Source: Lasiosphaeris hirsuta (lineage: Eukaryota > Ascomycota > Sordariomycetes > Sordariales > Lasiosphaeriaceae). From it: a stretch of DNA of 64,000 nucleotides. The stretch covers positions 2,666,001 to 2,730,000 of the forward strand of contig JAUKUA010000004.1 in the NCBI GenBank assembly GCA_030549175.1, given 5' to 3'. Shown one piece after another: positions 22,060-33,830 of the stretch. Each line of letters starts with the position of its first letter. The first letter of the stretch is position 1. Under the pieces are notes generated by a model. It was not told the DNA's origin and did not search any database. It saw only the letters and a program-made list of their open reading frames with translations. The translations under genes and the position numbers were made by a program.

Positions 22060-22543
22060 AGCAAAAAGAAAAAGAAGGCAGAAACCAAATAGAGACAAAA
22101 GTTTGCCTCGACAAATGCAGCACCTGGTACCAAAATAGTCAGAGATCATATGGGCGTGCGAGGGAGGGGAGAAGATCAAATTTCATTGCTGCTTCCGAGT
22201 CAGTGTGGGAAAGGGAGCCAAGCGGGAATCCAATCAGCAGTCCGGGCCGCATCTGAATCCGCAGGCAACTCCTTCTTGCCTCTTAACTGGACCATGCTTG
22301 GCGAAATGCATTTCTGCACTTGATTCTGCAAGCCCGATGGATGTGCATCGGACCACAACTTCTGCAACAAGAGTGGACGCCATGGCATGCATGCAGCCCC
22401 TCTTTCTCAGAAAGGGACCACAGGGATTGTCACTCTTATCGGTAAGCAAGCTACTATAAGGCCAAGCTCTCCCAAAAGCTGTCACTTCGAGGTTTATGTT
22501 TGGACCGATGCAGGACTGATGCAGTTGGCGCAGACCGGTAACA
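22060..22543. promoter_or_regulatory. Divergent intergenic region between membrane protein and Msp1-like ATPase genes
   Basis: The two genes point away from each other across this 484-bp interval, so it probably contains both promoters. No TATA box or known operator was recognised. The shared interval is the only sequence evidence that the pair might be co-regulated. Confidence 0.35.
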
Positions 22544-24177
22544 ATGGGACCCCCCGACAATGAGAAACCCGCCCCTGAGCATAAATGTGGTTTCCTTGAT
22601 TATGCGGAAGCATTGGGTCCTTTGCCAGACAAGACTGCGCCAAATATTATCCTTACTTCCGACACCCCATCTGCCGATGCATCCGTGGCAGAACACGGAG
22701 CTAGACGAGATGTAAGAACTGGACTGCAAGCCCGGGTCGAATCAGGCGACGAGGCAGATGAAGAACAATCTCCTACGCGGAGACTGAAACCAATACGCCG
22801 CTCAACAGGCGGAACGACCCACCAAGGACGTCAACGACGATCCGATGCAAAATCCGATAGATCGTCAGATGGTGCCAAAGGTCCAAAAGAGGCAACTAGC
22901 CCGCCAAACGTGTCCCTCAAGATACCTCAAGAAGCCGATGATGGCTATGTTTCCGAGGCCGACATGAGCGGCGTCGATGACTACTACCGCACAAAGATTT
23001 CTTCTCGAAATCCCGATGTGGGCCAGGGGGCGATATCGGGACCGAGGTCAAGGGGCCCCCGCTCGACATCAAGGGGCGTGGGTGCGGACTCCAGCGGCTG
23101 CAGTGACGGGGAGTGCGGCATTCAACCCGAAGTTTTCGACAGTGACTTGGAGTCTGAAATCGGGGACGTGGGCAAAGCTACCCATGCCAAGAAAATGAGG
23201 AAGTGGAAGAGCCTGGCTAAAGGCAAGTTCGAAAAGATGCTACTGGAGTGCATCGTCAACACCGGTAGGTGCCTGTGTACATCCGTCACACTGCTAGAAC
23301 TGATGCTCATAAACTTTTTGCAGAAGAGATACCTCCGGATTACGGAAACATGTACGTTGATCCCAAAGTCATCGGCAAGTTGGAACGCGTAACCAGGATG
23401 TCGCTGCTTCGGCCGAAAGCCTTTGGGCATGGTGTCCTTGCTGGAAACAGAGTCACCGGTGCTGTTCTCTGGGGCCCTCCGGGAACAGGAAAGAGTCTTC
23501 TGGCCAAGGGTGTAGCCCGCCAGTCGAACTTTAACATGATTCTTGCTTCGACAGCTGAGCTGTGGCAAAAGTGTCATGGCGACGACGAAAAAGTCATCAC
23601 GGCGCTCTTCTCCATGGCGCGGAAAATCCACCCGACAATCGTTTTTATCGACGAAGCAGACGCCATGCTGGGCTCGCGCAAAGCAGGCGAGAAACGACAT
23701 ATTCGGTCCATGATGAACCAGTTTTTAATGGAATGGGATGGCTTGAAAAGTGGCAAGGATGCGCCTTTCATCCTTCTCGCGACTAATAGACCTTTCGACT
23801 TGGACCCAGCCGTCTTGCGCCGTGCGCCAATGCAGATACACCTTGACATCCCGACGGCTGCACAACGCCGTGGTATTCTCGATCTAATCCTGAAGAAGGA
23901 GACGCTAGCTCCGGATGTCAGTATCGAAAAACTTGTCAAACTCACACCACGCTACACTGGATCGGACTTGAAGAACATGTGTGTCACCGCGGCAACAGAA
24001 TGTGTTTGGGAAATGGAAGAGGATTCCAAGGAACGAACTCTTTATTTGCGCCATTTCAAGTCGGCAATGGTCAATATCAAGGCAACCGGACTGAGCAAGA
24101 CGATGGAGCACGAGCTCCGAAGCTTTGGGAGAAACGAAAAGCCCGGAACTCAGCCACGACGGCAGGAGGATGAATGA
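22544..24177 (+). CDS. Msp1/ATAD1-like AAA ATPase with long disordered N-terminus
   Basis: Exons 22544-23264 and 23324-24177 (59-nt intron, GTAGGT donor, CAG acceptor) encode 524 residues. Residues 1-240 are polar, Ser/Arg/Asp-rich and apparently disordered, with no membrane helix. The AAA core contains Walker A GPPGTGKS (291-298), Walker B IVFIDEADAM (about 346-355), the sensor 1 region LLATNRPFDLD, and an RRAP arginine-finger region. YTGSDLKNMCVTAATE then matches the Msp1/spastin/katanin (meiotic) clade lid. Pore loop 1, usually K-aromatic-aromatic-G-E in this clade, reads KCHGD here. Msp1 normally extracts mistargeted tail-anchored proteins and carries its own N-terminal membrane anchor. 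This protein lacks that anchor, so targeting must differ or depend on a partner. The divergently transcribed neighbour is the 901-residue membrane protein. Confidence 0.88.
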
Positions 24178-24641
24178 GTTATGGGCGAGAAAGAGGAAAA
24201 CGGTTCAGATGGGTTCAAGTGTACCTAGTGTCAAGTTTCAGATTCAACCAGCGCATGCGTCAGCAATTTATGATCCTTGCCCGCTTTGGCAGACTGGTCT
24301 CGGTGAAAAGGCGTCCTGTAGGGGATGATAGGAGAGCGTGAACGGTGGCTACTTGAGCAGTATTCTCAGACTACCTCATACATACGACCATACCTACTGG
24401 AAAACTCGGGATCCCGTCCGCTCTCCCATAGATAAGCCAGTGAGGGCCAGACTAGTAGTTGGGTCGGTGACGACCAGCGAATCCCTGGTGTTGTATGTTT
24501 TTTGCCATGTTTCTCGACTCCCCACTTCTTTTTGCTCAATGAGTCAGTTTTGCATAAAACGCTTCAGCACTGCGCTCCCGAGGTCCCGTTTTCCACTGTT
24601 GCCCCCTTTAACTCCAAGCGCCTTTCCTCCATTCACCGTGA
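24178..24641. other. Intergenic between convergent genes
   Basis: Probably the 3' regions of the Msp1-like gene (plus) and the SnoaL-like gene (minus). The open frame at 24338-24739 is Pro/Ser-rich and partly overlaps the SnoaL-like gene on the other strand. I treat it as non-coding. Confidence 0.4.
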
Positions 24642-25055
24642 CTACTTCCCAGCAGCAGCCGCCTTCTCCCGCCGCCCGTGAACCTTGGCCTGATACTTGG
24701 GGCAATCCCCACTATCCACCCACTCAAGGATCTTGGTAATCTGGGATCCGTCCTCGGTAAACGACAGAAAAAACGCAAACTCCAAGGTAACCCGCTCGCC
24801 ATCATCGACAAACTCATTCACATACACCACCGTCGCCGCGGCCTTGCGCGAGGTCATGTCAATCGTGACGTCGGAGATCTGCACGCTCTTGGTTTGCGCG
24901 AAGGGCATCTCGCCGGAAAACACCTCCTGGTAGGCCTGTGGCGTGAAGGACAGGTCGGCGGGCGCGCCGAGACCTGTCAGGAAGGATGCCGGCTTGATGT
25001 GCCGCACGCAGTCAGGGGTGAGGGTGAAACAAGATGGGGTTGCTTGGTCGCTTTC
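24642..25055 (-). CDS. SnoaL/NTF2-like small protein, 5' end unresolved
   Basis: The frame ending at 24642 encodes about 120-135 residues with the feel of the NTF2-like/SnoaL fold: HIKPASFL and FTPQAYQEVFSG, then alternating strands SVQISDVTIDM and KAAATVVYVNEFVDDGE. LEFAFFLSFTEDGSQITKILEWVD follows, ending in a basic tail. This C-terminal pattern (a FxxDGKI-like strand, then a helix with a conserved acidic residue) is usual in fungal SnoaL-like proteins, which are cone-shaped ligand-binding proteins or small enzymes. An in-frame stop lies near 25064. No convincing upstream exon with the expected first helix was found, so the gene is either truncated or has a first exon I cannot place. The coordinates are the open part only. 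Confidence 0.5.
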   Translation of the reverse strand, partial: ESDQATPSCFTLTPDCVRHIKPASFLTGLGAPADLSFTPQAYQEVFSGEMPFAQTKSVQISDVTIDMTSRKAAATVVYVNEFVDDGERVTLEFAFFLSFTEDGSQITKILEWVDSGDCPKYQAKVHGRREKAAAAGK

Positions 25056-25321
25056 TCATTCCTTTTTTGCCAACATGGGTGGCTTCGCCATCAGGTTCAA
25101 ACACGATCCCCAAGCTCCAGGTGGGTGACTATCTAACCTGGAATGATTCGCGTCACTCTGCGGCTAACAGGTCAAAAAAAGAACATGAACAGGGGTTCAT
25201 GTCTCGGGGCGACGCGGCTTCGGAGACTCCCGCCCCGGACAAATCGGGTATCTTTAGACCTACAGTAACTGCCGCTAAGGGCGTAGGTAACGATGTTGAG
25301 GCGGCGAGGGGAGACTAAAAC

Positions 25322-26368
25322 GTGGACAATATCAGGGCGCTGCGTGAGATTTTTAACGGATGGTCCCACAATCACCACGACACGTTCTTTCGCTTTTTTC
25401 ACATCAACGCCCAAGCCACAACACGATGGAAACCCCACCGCAGGAACGACGAGCTGGTGGAAAGAGTCTTGAGTAATGCGAAACCAAGTCACCTTGGGCA
25501 TCACTCGGCATCCGCCTTCTACCAGAACGCGAAAGCGCTACGTGGAGATATCTGGGTTCTGGACGGCCCCCAGCTGCAATATGCTCGAGATCACGACATC
25601 ATTAAGGTGCTCCCCTGCATTTCGGACACCCAACTCAGTGAAAAGGGCACCGGTGACCCGATTACAACGGTCCTTTCTGTTCTCCAACTCTCATGGTTTG
25701 TTGCGCAACTGTTATTCCGATGGGCAACTCGCCTTCCAGTCACCCTTCTCGAGATCTCCACCTTTGCGTTTGTCGTGTTCAGCTTCATCACCTATGTTGC
25801 CGATTGGAGCAAGCCCCAGAACCCCAAGTCGCCTGTTTACGTGGATGTAAACGAGGACAAAGTGGTGACAGAAGACGACATCAGAGCGCTTGCAAGAATC
25901 GGCCCAGAGGCTATTTTCTTTGAACGCGGCGTGCTGTGGATCGGTGGAGACTTGGTTCACAACCAAGAGAAGAAGTCACAGGAGGTCGCCATCTGCATCG
26001 GCATTCTCACGTCATTTGTCTTTTCTGGAATCCATCTCTTTGCCTGGAACTTCTACTTCCCTACACCATTGGAGAAGTGGATTTGGAGGGGTGTTTGTGT
26101 CACGCTGTCCTGGGGGTCTATTCCAGCTGGCCTCATAATGATATTCATCACTCGTCTGAAGCGATGGCAATTCCAGGGAAGCGGAAAGCCGTCCCCGAGA
26201 TTCGTGGGCTATTTGGTTTATTCTTTGGAGTCCTTCGCTGGTCTAACATGCCTGGCTGCCTGGCTGGCACGTTATGTCATCGTTGCTGAAGCCGTGAGAT
26301 CTCTATGGTATCTGCCTGGCGAGGCCTTCAAGGTGACACCGTTGGGGAATTTCCCCCATTTCGGGTAG
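25322..26368 (+). CDS. Fungal multi-pass membrane protein, N-terminus probably incomplete
   Basis: The 348-residue frame has the layout of a common but uncharacterised Pezizomycotina membrane protein. A soluble lead (ALRGDIWVLDGPQLQYARDH) is followed by GDPITTVLSVLQLSWFVAQLLFRW and LPVTLLEISTFAFVVFSFITY. KPQNPKSPVYVDV comes next, then at least three more hydrophobic segments: VAICIGILTSFVFSGIHLF, GVCVTLSWGSIPAGLIMIF and LESFAGLTCLAAWLARYVIV. The C-terminus is FKVTPLGNFPHFG. The frame begins at GTG, not ATG. Relatives have an extra N-terminal hydrophobic part, so an upstream exon is missing from this model or has been lost. No function is established for the family. Its position beside the AAA trio may or may not be meaningful. 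Confidence 0.6.
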   Translation: MDNIRALREIFNGWSHNHHDTFFRFFHINAQATTRWKPHRRNDELVERVLSNAKPSHLGHHSASAFYQNAKALRGDIWVLDGPQLQYARDHDIIKVLPCISDTQLSEKGTGDPITTVLSVLQLSWFVAQLLFRWATRLPVTLLEISTFAFVVFSFITYVADWSKPQNPKSPVYVDVNEDKVVTEDDIRALARIGPEAIFFERGVLWIGGDLVHNQEKKSQEVAICIGILTSFVFSGIHLFAWNFYFPTPLEKWIWRGVCVTLSWGSIPAGLIMIFITRLKRWQFQGSGKPSPRFVGYLVYSLESFAGLTCLAAWLARYVIVAEAVRSLWYLPGEAFKVTPLGNFPHFG

Positions 26369-27104
26369 ACTCCAGGGGCAAGAGAAGTTTGGACGGAGAA
26401 TGTATGGTTTGGTCTTGGGAGGGAGCCCACCCACCGGGATACATGGGGAGACGTCGGAAGGCAGTCAAGCGAGAATCATTCAAGTACCTACCTAACCTTA
26501 CCTACCTAGGTACCTGTCAGAAACGCTGCACCTTGGATTCCGGTGAAAGTCATGGGGGTTGCCACTGCATGATCATCTTAAGGACGGGTTTGTTTTGTTG
26601 GAGTAGGGGGATGGGAGTCCGATTTCTGGGACTTCCCTATCTAGGCACCTTTTTCGGAGGCAAGGCCCGAAATCGGTCTCACGTCGCGTAAGCTTGCCAA
26701 CTTTCATGGCAGGGTGAGCATTGGGTGAACAATGGTGAGCCGAAGCTGAGCCGAAGGTGAAGCGAGCCTGATTTTAGGCTAACCATTTTTGGATGGGATC
26801 TACTTCTTTTTTAGTCTGAGACTACCTGGGTAGGCAGCGCGGTGGAAGTTTTGCGAGAATGCGCAAAACCTGATTGGCGCCTGATATCCCACCCCCCGAG
26901 GGAGGACTGCGCGAGGCGCTTCTGCTGAGTGGCGATGGTGATTGGCTAGCTAGGCTGGTTGATGATGTGTTTCAGGCAGCAGTCGCTATATAATAAGAGA
27001 TATCTTATTCTATATACAAAAAAGTTTAAAGACCATCACCGTAGATAGACCGGTAGGTAAAATGTTAAAATTCCTCATGTTACTACCTACTGAACTCCTG
27101 TCTA
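26369..27104. other. Intergenic, simple repeats
   Basis: No gene. Contains a CCTACCTAACCTTACCTACC-type short repeat (26488-26515) and a GGTGAGC/AGCCGAAG repeat (26712-26765). The 3' end of the ABC transporter gene lies just after 27104. Confidence 0.4.
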
Positions 27105-30100
27105 CTAAGCCTCTTGTAGATCCCACAGTGCTTTGAACATGCTGTTGTCCTCCGCGAGCAGTTCCTTGGGAGAGCCATACTCCACAATACATCCGTCCTG
27201 CAAGACCACAACCGCGTCAAAGTCGACGATTGTTTGCAACCGGTGAGTTACAACGAGGACCGTCCAGTGGGCGAATTCGGTGCGGATAATGTCGTTAACA
27301 TAGCCTTCAGTCCGCCTGTCAAGACTAAATTGGTCCCAAATAGGAGGCGGTATCAGATAGCGTTTCCGCCAAGTCCAATTCAGGCTGCCAACTGGACAAG
27401 ATGGAGAATCGGGTTTTGAACTTACCTGCTCGTAGCTTCATCTAATAACAGCACTCTGCTTCTCCGCAGCAACGCCCGCGCGAGACAAAATAGCTGCCGC
27501 TGTCCAGCACTCAGCCAGTCCGTGTTGAGCTCCGCATCCAGACCCCCGTGCTCCTCGATGACGCCTCGAACCCCTGTCTTCTCCAGTACAGCCAGAGCTT
27601 CATCATCCGCACACTTCTCCGTGGGATCGAGATTGTACCTCACCGTACCGGCAAGAAACATGGGATCCTGCGGCAGGACAACAAGGGATTCTCTCAACCT
27701 GTCAAGTCTCAAGGTTGCTGTATCCGTCCCGTCAATAGCGATTGTGCCACTTTCGGGCTGGTAAAGCCGCAGGAGTAGCATCATCAGCGTGGACTTGCCG
27801 CTGCCGGAGCGGCCACACACGGCCACCTTCTGGCCCGGCGCAATGTCTAGATTGACATTAGACAGCACGGTCCGGTCGCCATACTTGGCACTCAGCCCAG
27901 ACACCCGAATCGCGCCACTCCAAGGCCACCCGGGCCCCGGCATATCCGGCCCGTCCTCTTCCCTGGGCGTATCAGCCTCGAATCGGTTGACCCTCGTCAC
28001 GGCTCCAAGGCTGGTCTCCAGCTGGGTCCAGTTCTGAATCACCATGCTCAGCTGCTGCCCAGCCGTCATGATGCTCGTCAGTGCAACTCCGAGGAGGCCA
28101 GGGTTGATCTGGTCCTTGAGGGCGACGGCCAGGCCCACCAACAATACCGCGAGCCCGGCGACCATCAGATCCAACACCAGAGCCAGCCATCTCTGGATGC
28201 AATATAGAAGATAATACGGCCGCTGCGAACGATCGAGGCGGTTCAGGTTCTCCTCCTCGGCGCGCTGCGTCCAGCCGTAGGCGCGCAGCGCGGCCAGACC
28301 CTGGAACGAAGAGATAAAGTACGAATAGAGCGGGGATTTTGCCTCGAGGTCGAGCAGACGCATCTGCCGGGAGGTGCGGAGGTAGAATTTCTGCAGGAAG
28401 AAAAGAAGGAGTAGCAGGGGAGGGATGGTCAGGGCCAGCCAGCCCGAGGCGGCGCATGTGAGGGCTAACTGTGCGATGGAGCCGGTGATGTCTGACGGTG
28501 GCATATCGGAAGTCAGTTTTCCTGGGGTTGGCTTTGTGAGTGGGAATACGCACTGCTTGATGTCATCATGAAAGAAATGGGTAGTTGAATGTCCACCAGC
28601 GTCATGTCCTGGCTGAATCGGTTGACAATCTCGCCGGTGTCGGTGGCGACGAAGAACGACATGGGCGCGCTGTTCCCCGTCAGCGGCGTTTCTCTCCGTG
28701 TGAAACAAGACTGGCTTACTGCATCGCGGCGTCGAGTATCCTCTTGTGGAGTGTCTTGGCCGAGTGTGGAATGATGATCATTGTCATAGTCCTGCGAGGT
28801 CAGTTCGTCATTCTGTCCAAGCCGAGAAGATATATAACACTTTCGCTGCTCTAGAGAATCGGTGGTTGTTTACCCAAATTGAAGAGCCAATGCCACCACA
28901 CTTGACATGCCGATCAAGACATTGATGCCCGCGTAATACCCTATTCGGTTTTGCAGACTTGCTTCGTTTGCGGAAGCCCACACGTTGAGCCACAGTGCTT
29001 CGCATTCGTGTCGTATTAGCGTCGTGTTCGTTAGGAGATCGGGGGGGAGGGGAGGGGGTTAGGTGTTTATTGGAACTCACGTTGGGCAATTGTGGTACCA
29101 AAGCTGCAGACGGTAAAAGCACAATAGACCAGGAAGTTGATGTCCCCCATGGACCTAATGTAAGAAAGCATTGCGTCCGCACTTCGCCTGCCTCGTGAAA
29201 CGCCGTTATTATCGTCTTTAGTCGCCTTGTCTTTCTTTTGTGCCCTGCTCGACTCGACATTAGTGAGCAAGGCCCTCTTGTCCGCCTCCTCTTCTTGAAT
29301 CTCTTTTGCAACAGCGGCTTCGACTCCGCGGAGAACCGAGTGGCTTAGGCCCAACCCGCTCACGTAGCCATCAAGAGATACGTTTAGATGCTGGAAGCTG
29401 CCCTTTTCGACGATGCGGCCATCCTCGCCTAGAATGATAACATGTTGGGCATGAGGCAGGAGTTGGACTGAACGTGTGAGCGCTCTACTTGATAACTGCT
29501 GGGGAGGAGGCGCCTTTTTATCCCGTGGTTGGGATGGAGGAGTTGACTTACTATTATGCGTCGCGAGGATGATCGCCGTGCGGCCCCTGCGAAGTAAACC
29601 CTCCGGCCCCATGACCGCCGCGAAGCACTTGGAGTATGTGTCTGCGTCCAGCCCCTTGAGGATGTCATCCATAATTACAATCGGCTTTCTGTTGTAGACT
29701 GCTCGGGCCAGGGCCTAAAAAAGGAACCCATCTCCCGTTAGAAGCGTCTCATCACCGAAATGATATAAGCGGGACTCACTACTCTCTGCTTCTGGCCGCC
29801 GCTCAATGATATCCCTTTGCTGCCAATCATGGTGTCATCCCTACTTGGCAGCTGCTCCAGATCCTCATTCAGCTGGCAAGCTCGGATGACTTGGTCGTAA
29901 AACCCCTTGTCGTACTCGGAAAAGGCGAGGATGTTTTCCTTGATGCTCTGGTTCAACAGCCATGCGTCCTGGTCGCAATATGCAACATCTTCGGGAACGG
30001 TAAACTCCACAGACCCGGAAAGAATATAAGACTCGCCCAAGAGAGCCTTCAGCAACGTCGATTTGCCCGACGCTACTGGGCCGACGAGGAGGGTGAGCTC

Positions 30101-32367
30101 ACCAGGCATGATGTCGAGGTCTATATCCTTTACTATCGCCGGGCCATCGGGACTCCATCCGAAATTACCCCCGCGGATCTTGATCCAGGGCATCGCGACC
30201 TCGTCACTATTTGCTTGGTCGTCATGGACGTTTCCACCCTTAAGCAGCTCTCTGGAAGATGCTGATGACCCCAGGCCGGACGGGGTAAAAAGCTTCCGAT
30301 AGTCGATTCTTTTCTCCTTCAGCAAGAATGCCTGGATGCGATCGATGCAGGTCGATGCGGCAGAAAGTTGGGGGAGCGCGACTGTCAGTTCCATGACTGG
30401 GTTCAGCAATATGGCAAGCAGGCTCAACGAGGTAAAAGCTTGGGCAACGCCGAACTGGCTGCCGCCAGATACCTCCTGCACAATGGCGTAGATGGTGAAG
30501 GTGACGGCAGGCAGGAGAAGCGTTGGTGCGATGCCTGTGTAATATTGTCAGCTCTTCTTTCTTTTTCCCTGATTTTTTAATATTTTTATTTTTATATTTT
30601 TTATATTTTTTTTTTTTCACATCTCAGGCACGGCCGCACACTCACCCAAAAGAGCCAATCCGATCTGTAACTTTCGGTACTGGATCGACTGCATCAACTC
30701 AAAGTCCCGCAGCCCCTGAACCTGGGACTCGACCTTCTCACTCAGACCGGCCACCTTGACGCCCTTCATGGAGGCAATGATGTCAGATGTAATACCGACA
30801 CGTTTCTGGATAGCAGCCATCCATTTGCCCTGCCTCGGCGGCACGAGCTTGGAAACGCGCGCGGCGACGGCAGCACAGGCGACGCAGAGGATGATTGGAG
30901 CCACGGCTGTGGCACCAAGCTGGATACCTAGGATATACAGCGCGATGGCGATTTGTAAGAGGTTGGGGACGACGTTGACAAAGATGTAGCTACTCATCGT
31001 GACCCTGTCCACATCTGTGCTCATCAGTGACAAGGCCGCCGACGAGTTGGCGCTCTCAGCTCGGATGGTCAGCATATCTCGGTAGATAGTGGCGACTAGG
31101 CCGCCCCTGACCTTGGCCATTGTTCGGTAGGCCGTGTACATGTACCATCGGCCAGATATCTGGAAGGTTTCATGGTAAGCTTAGGCCATGTATGTAAGGT
31201 ATCTTTTCGGGCTGAAAGATGCGACGTACTGCGATTCCAACATAGCACAGGCCGTATGCTCCTATCAGACCATGTCCGTAGAACGCAGGCGCATTCTCAT
31301 GGTCCGAGATGTAGTGGAGGGTGCTGCTGATGAGAAAGGGCTGGGCGAGATCGAATCCCATGCGAAATGTCCGAGGGATGAATGCCTTGACAAGCTCTGG
31401 GAAGAATGCCTGTAGGCAAGCATTTCTGAGACGGTTCTTTCCAGCTTTGTCGACTACATGCCCCTAGAGTCAGCAAGTTCCCCAACGCAATGGTGGTAGT
31501 TACCATGAAATGGGTGCAAGTAGTCTCCACCTTTATCCCACGATCTGAGCAGTCTCGTGCGCAGTACGCCACCTTTAAGGGCATCGTCAACCGGATGGAG
31601 GTCCTGCATGGTCAGATCCCGTTTGTATCCCTCCAAGAGTAAGGGCTTCAGCCACCAAAAGAACGTCTGGCCGAGAATACCCTGACGCATCTCGGGCGGA
31701 ATGTCCTCGGTCGAGATGGTTGCGTGTTTCCACTTTGGTAGCGATTCCAGGGCTAACAGCAGGATGCGAAGGGCAAAGGTAGTGGTAAACACCGAGGCGA
31801 TAGCCGAGTTGTTCTCGAGAAGCCATTGGGTCCGGACTCGGGGGAGGTCAAGCAGCGATGTGGACACAAAAAAGGACTGCAGTATGGCAGACGGATGAAG
31901 CGACTGGCTATGCTCGAGATCGGACAGTCCAAGGAGGGCCAAGGTCGACAGAAGTGCTAGCATACCGGATGCGAGAGTGGTTGAGGTCCTCACACTATGA
32001 TTCGTGGCCCACAGCAGCACCACTAGGGCCAACTGAAGTGCTGCTTGTATCCCATATGCAACCTGTAAACGAGCAAACGAGTTAACGACTTGGGGTGCTG
32101 TAGTAAGTGAGGACCGGGCATGATTCGGGCAGAGCAAGAGTGACTTACCCACTTGGAAGTACGAATAAGGGGCCAATTCACTAGCACCGGGCGTCTCCAA
32201 AGCTGGTGGAGTCGAGAAGCGGCAAGCAATAAGACGATGGCGCACGGGGCGATGGAAAAGATGGAGTCTTCGAAAACAAGCGTAAAGTCAAATTCGTAGC
32301 ATGGAGTGCTGGGTCCATGGCCCAGGGCGGGCCCGAAAGTGCCATCTCCAGCACATCGATTGACCAT
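27105..32367 (-). CDS. ABCC (MRP-type) multidrug transporter, 12 exons
   Basis: Twelve exons join in frame to 1469 residues, the normal size of fungal ABCC transporters: 32367-32149, 32062-31504, 31453-31230, 31159-30646, 30534-29780, 29714-29552, 29467-29081, 28997-28874, 28791-28720, 28669-28554, 28491-27426 and 27315-27105. The N-terminus (MVNRCAGDGTFGPALG) and the following helices form TMD0. NBD1 has Walker A GPVASGKST, signature LSGGQKQR and Walker B IVIMDD, with Asp at the catalytic position, as is usual for ABCC NBD1. NBD2 has GRSGSGKST, LSAGQRQL and VLLLDEATS, then the switch His in VVTHR. Asymmetric sites (NBD1 weak, NBD2 competent) are normal in this subfamily. The protein should export amphipathic organic compounds or conjugates across the plasma or vacuolar membrane; the substrate is unknown. 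Every intron is GT-AG, 50-111 nt. The one at 30535-30645 is a poly-A/T run. No metabolite cluster surrounds the gene. Confidence 0.92.
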
Positions 32368-32676
32368 AATTGGGTAAGATGTCCGTCTATACTCGTTGGG
32401 CGGGTGAGGCTTGATAACCGTGGACCAAAAACGGGGGTTACTAGCGATGTTTAAACAGAACAAGCTTTCCTCGGCGGGGAGCTAGCAATGCAGGATCGGG
32501 AACAGGGACAGAACCAGCCGTGCATCCCGGCGGATGGGGACGCGTAAGTCAGTGGTGAATTGGGGTAAGGGCGCGCCAAAGGCCAGAGTTTCTGCGAGTG
32601 CGGAAAGATCCGGGATAAATACCTTCAATCAAGCTCGGCTCGAGTCTCATTGAAAGGATGACGTCCCGCTCTCACC

Positions 32677-32692
32677 GGGGGGGGGGGGGGGG
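32677..32692 (+). repeat. G16 homopolymer
   Basis: Sixteen consecutive G within the ABC transporter upstream region. A tract like this can form G-quadruplex structure and is also prone to length errors in sequencing. Confidence 0.9.
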
Positions 32693-33321
32693 CACGAGAT
32701 CTGCGAGTGTGTCAAAATTTGCAGTTCGGCACAGGACACGCGACTGGGGTTGGAAAGGGTGTGTCTGCGCCACGACCTTGCAAATTGTATCCAAGGTATA
32801 CGTGCTGGACCGCGGGATAATTCGGCGCGAAAAGTTTCCTAAGCGCGGATCTGAGTTCAAGTTGGAGAAACGTGCGCAGTTGTTTGGAGTCGGGTTCTGG
32901 TTTGTCAATCAAGCGATCACAGACAACAGGACTTGTTGGAGAGCAACTAACCCTAATCCCGCTCCCTAATCCCGCTCGACCTGGGCCGGCGTTCCGCTCC
33001 TGGGGGATGGAGAGTTGTCAGGTCCCGAGTCTCTGCTCCAAATTCCGTGCACTGTCGCGACTAGATACGGGTAACTACCACAATTTTGGCAATGCGGTCG
33101 AGTGACGACCCCTTTCGTGTTGTTGATTCGCGGCACCCTACGACACCCCACACTCCACAAAATCTCTATTGGGACTCTTAAAACCTGCAGGCTACGACGC
33201 ATTCCCTTATACGGAGGCTCGGGCAAAATAATGGAAAGCGTCACCTTCGCCGGGACAGTGCGCTACCTATATTGCCCCCGCCTGACAAGTAACTGTCAAG
33301 GCCAAAAAACGACTTGCTTAA

Positions 33322-33360
33322 TGCCTACTACCTTGGTGCCTACTACCTTGGTGCCTACCT
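33322..33360 (+). repeat. 15-bp tandem repeat
   Basis: The unit TGCCTACTACCTTGG occurs twice in full and a third time in part. It is a short direct repeat with no coding meaning. Confidence 0.8.
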
Positions 33361-33662
33361 AACACTGTGTTAGACTACCTGAGCTAGATATTTGGGGTAA
33401 CATAGTAGGCGTTTCTGGTCGTAAATAGACTTTTGTGTATCTTGATTGGTAGGTTAACGGGGTAACTTAGCTATGTAAATGCCTAGTTCGACAACGGGAC
33501 GAGCGCTATATAGTCCAATTTAGCGCGCTATGGCTGCCAGGCCAACCCTTTGATTCCTGGTACTGGTTGGTGCATACTACAGAACCAAGGTTGTCCAAAC
33601 GAGAGCAGACAAATCAACCCATGATAACTCGCCACGCCGCGCCGCCACCCCCTCCCTCCCCC

Positions 33663-33830
33663 TCAAAAAGTACCCGGACATACGCCAGCCGGGGCGTGGT
33701 GAGTTGATGAAAGCCAAAATACACAAAGACAGTGCCGGCAGCGTCCACGACGGTGAGGTTGTCGAGGTACGCGTGGAACTTGAACAGGTGGAAGGCCGTG
33801 CGGGCGAGGGCTAGGTCGAGAGGCAGCTAT
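33663..33830 (-). pseudogene. Unassigned coding relic
   Basis: On the minus strand one frame reads LARTAFHLFKFHAYLDNLTVV, then DAAGTVFVYFGFHQLTTPRL and AYVRVLFEG. This has the amphipathic, codon-balanced look of real protein, unlike the flanks. It is cut at both ends by frame breaks. I do not recognise the family. Confidence 0.25.

Larger units (their letters stand above)
32368..33662. other. Intergenic, low-complexity
   Basis: Upstream region of the ABC transporter gene. Contains a G16 run (32677-32692) and a short tandem repeat TGCCTACTACCTTGG (33322-33360). Open frames at 32658-33362 have no domain content. No gene recognised. Confidence 0.4.
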
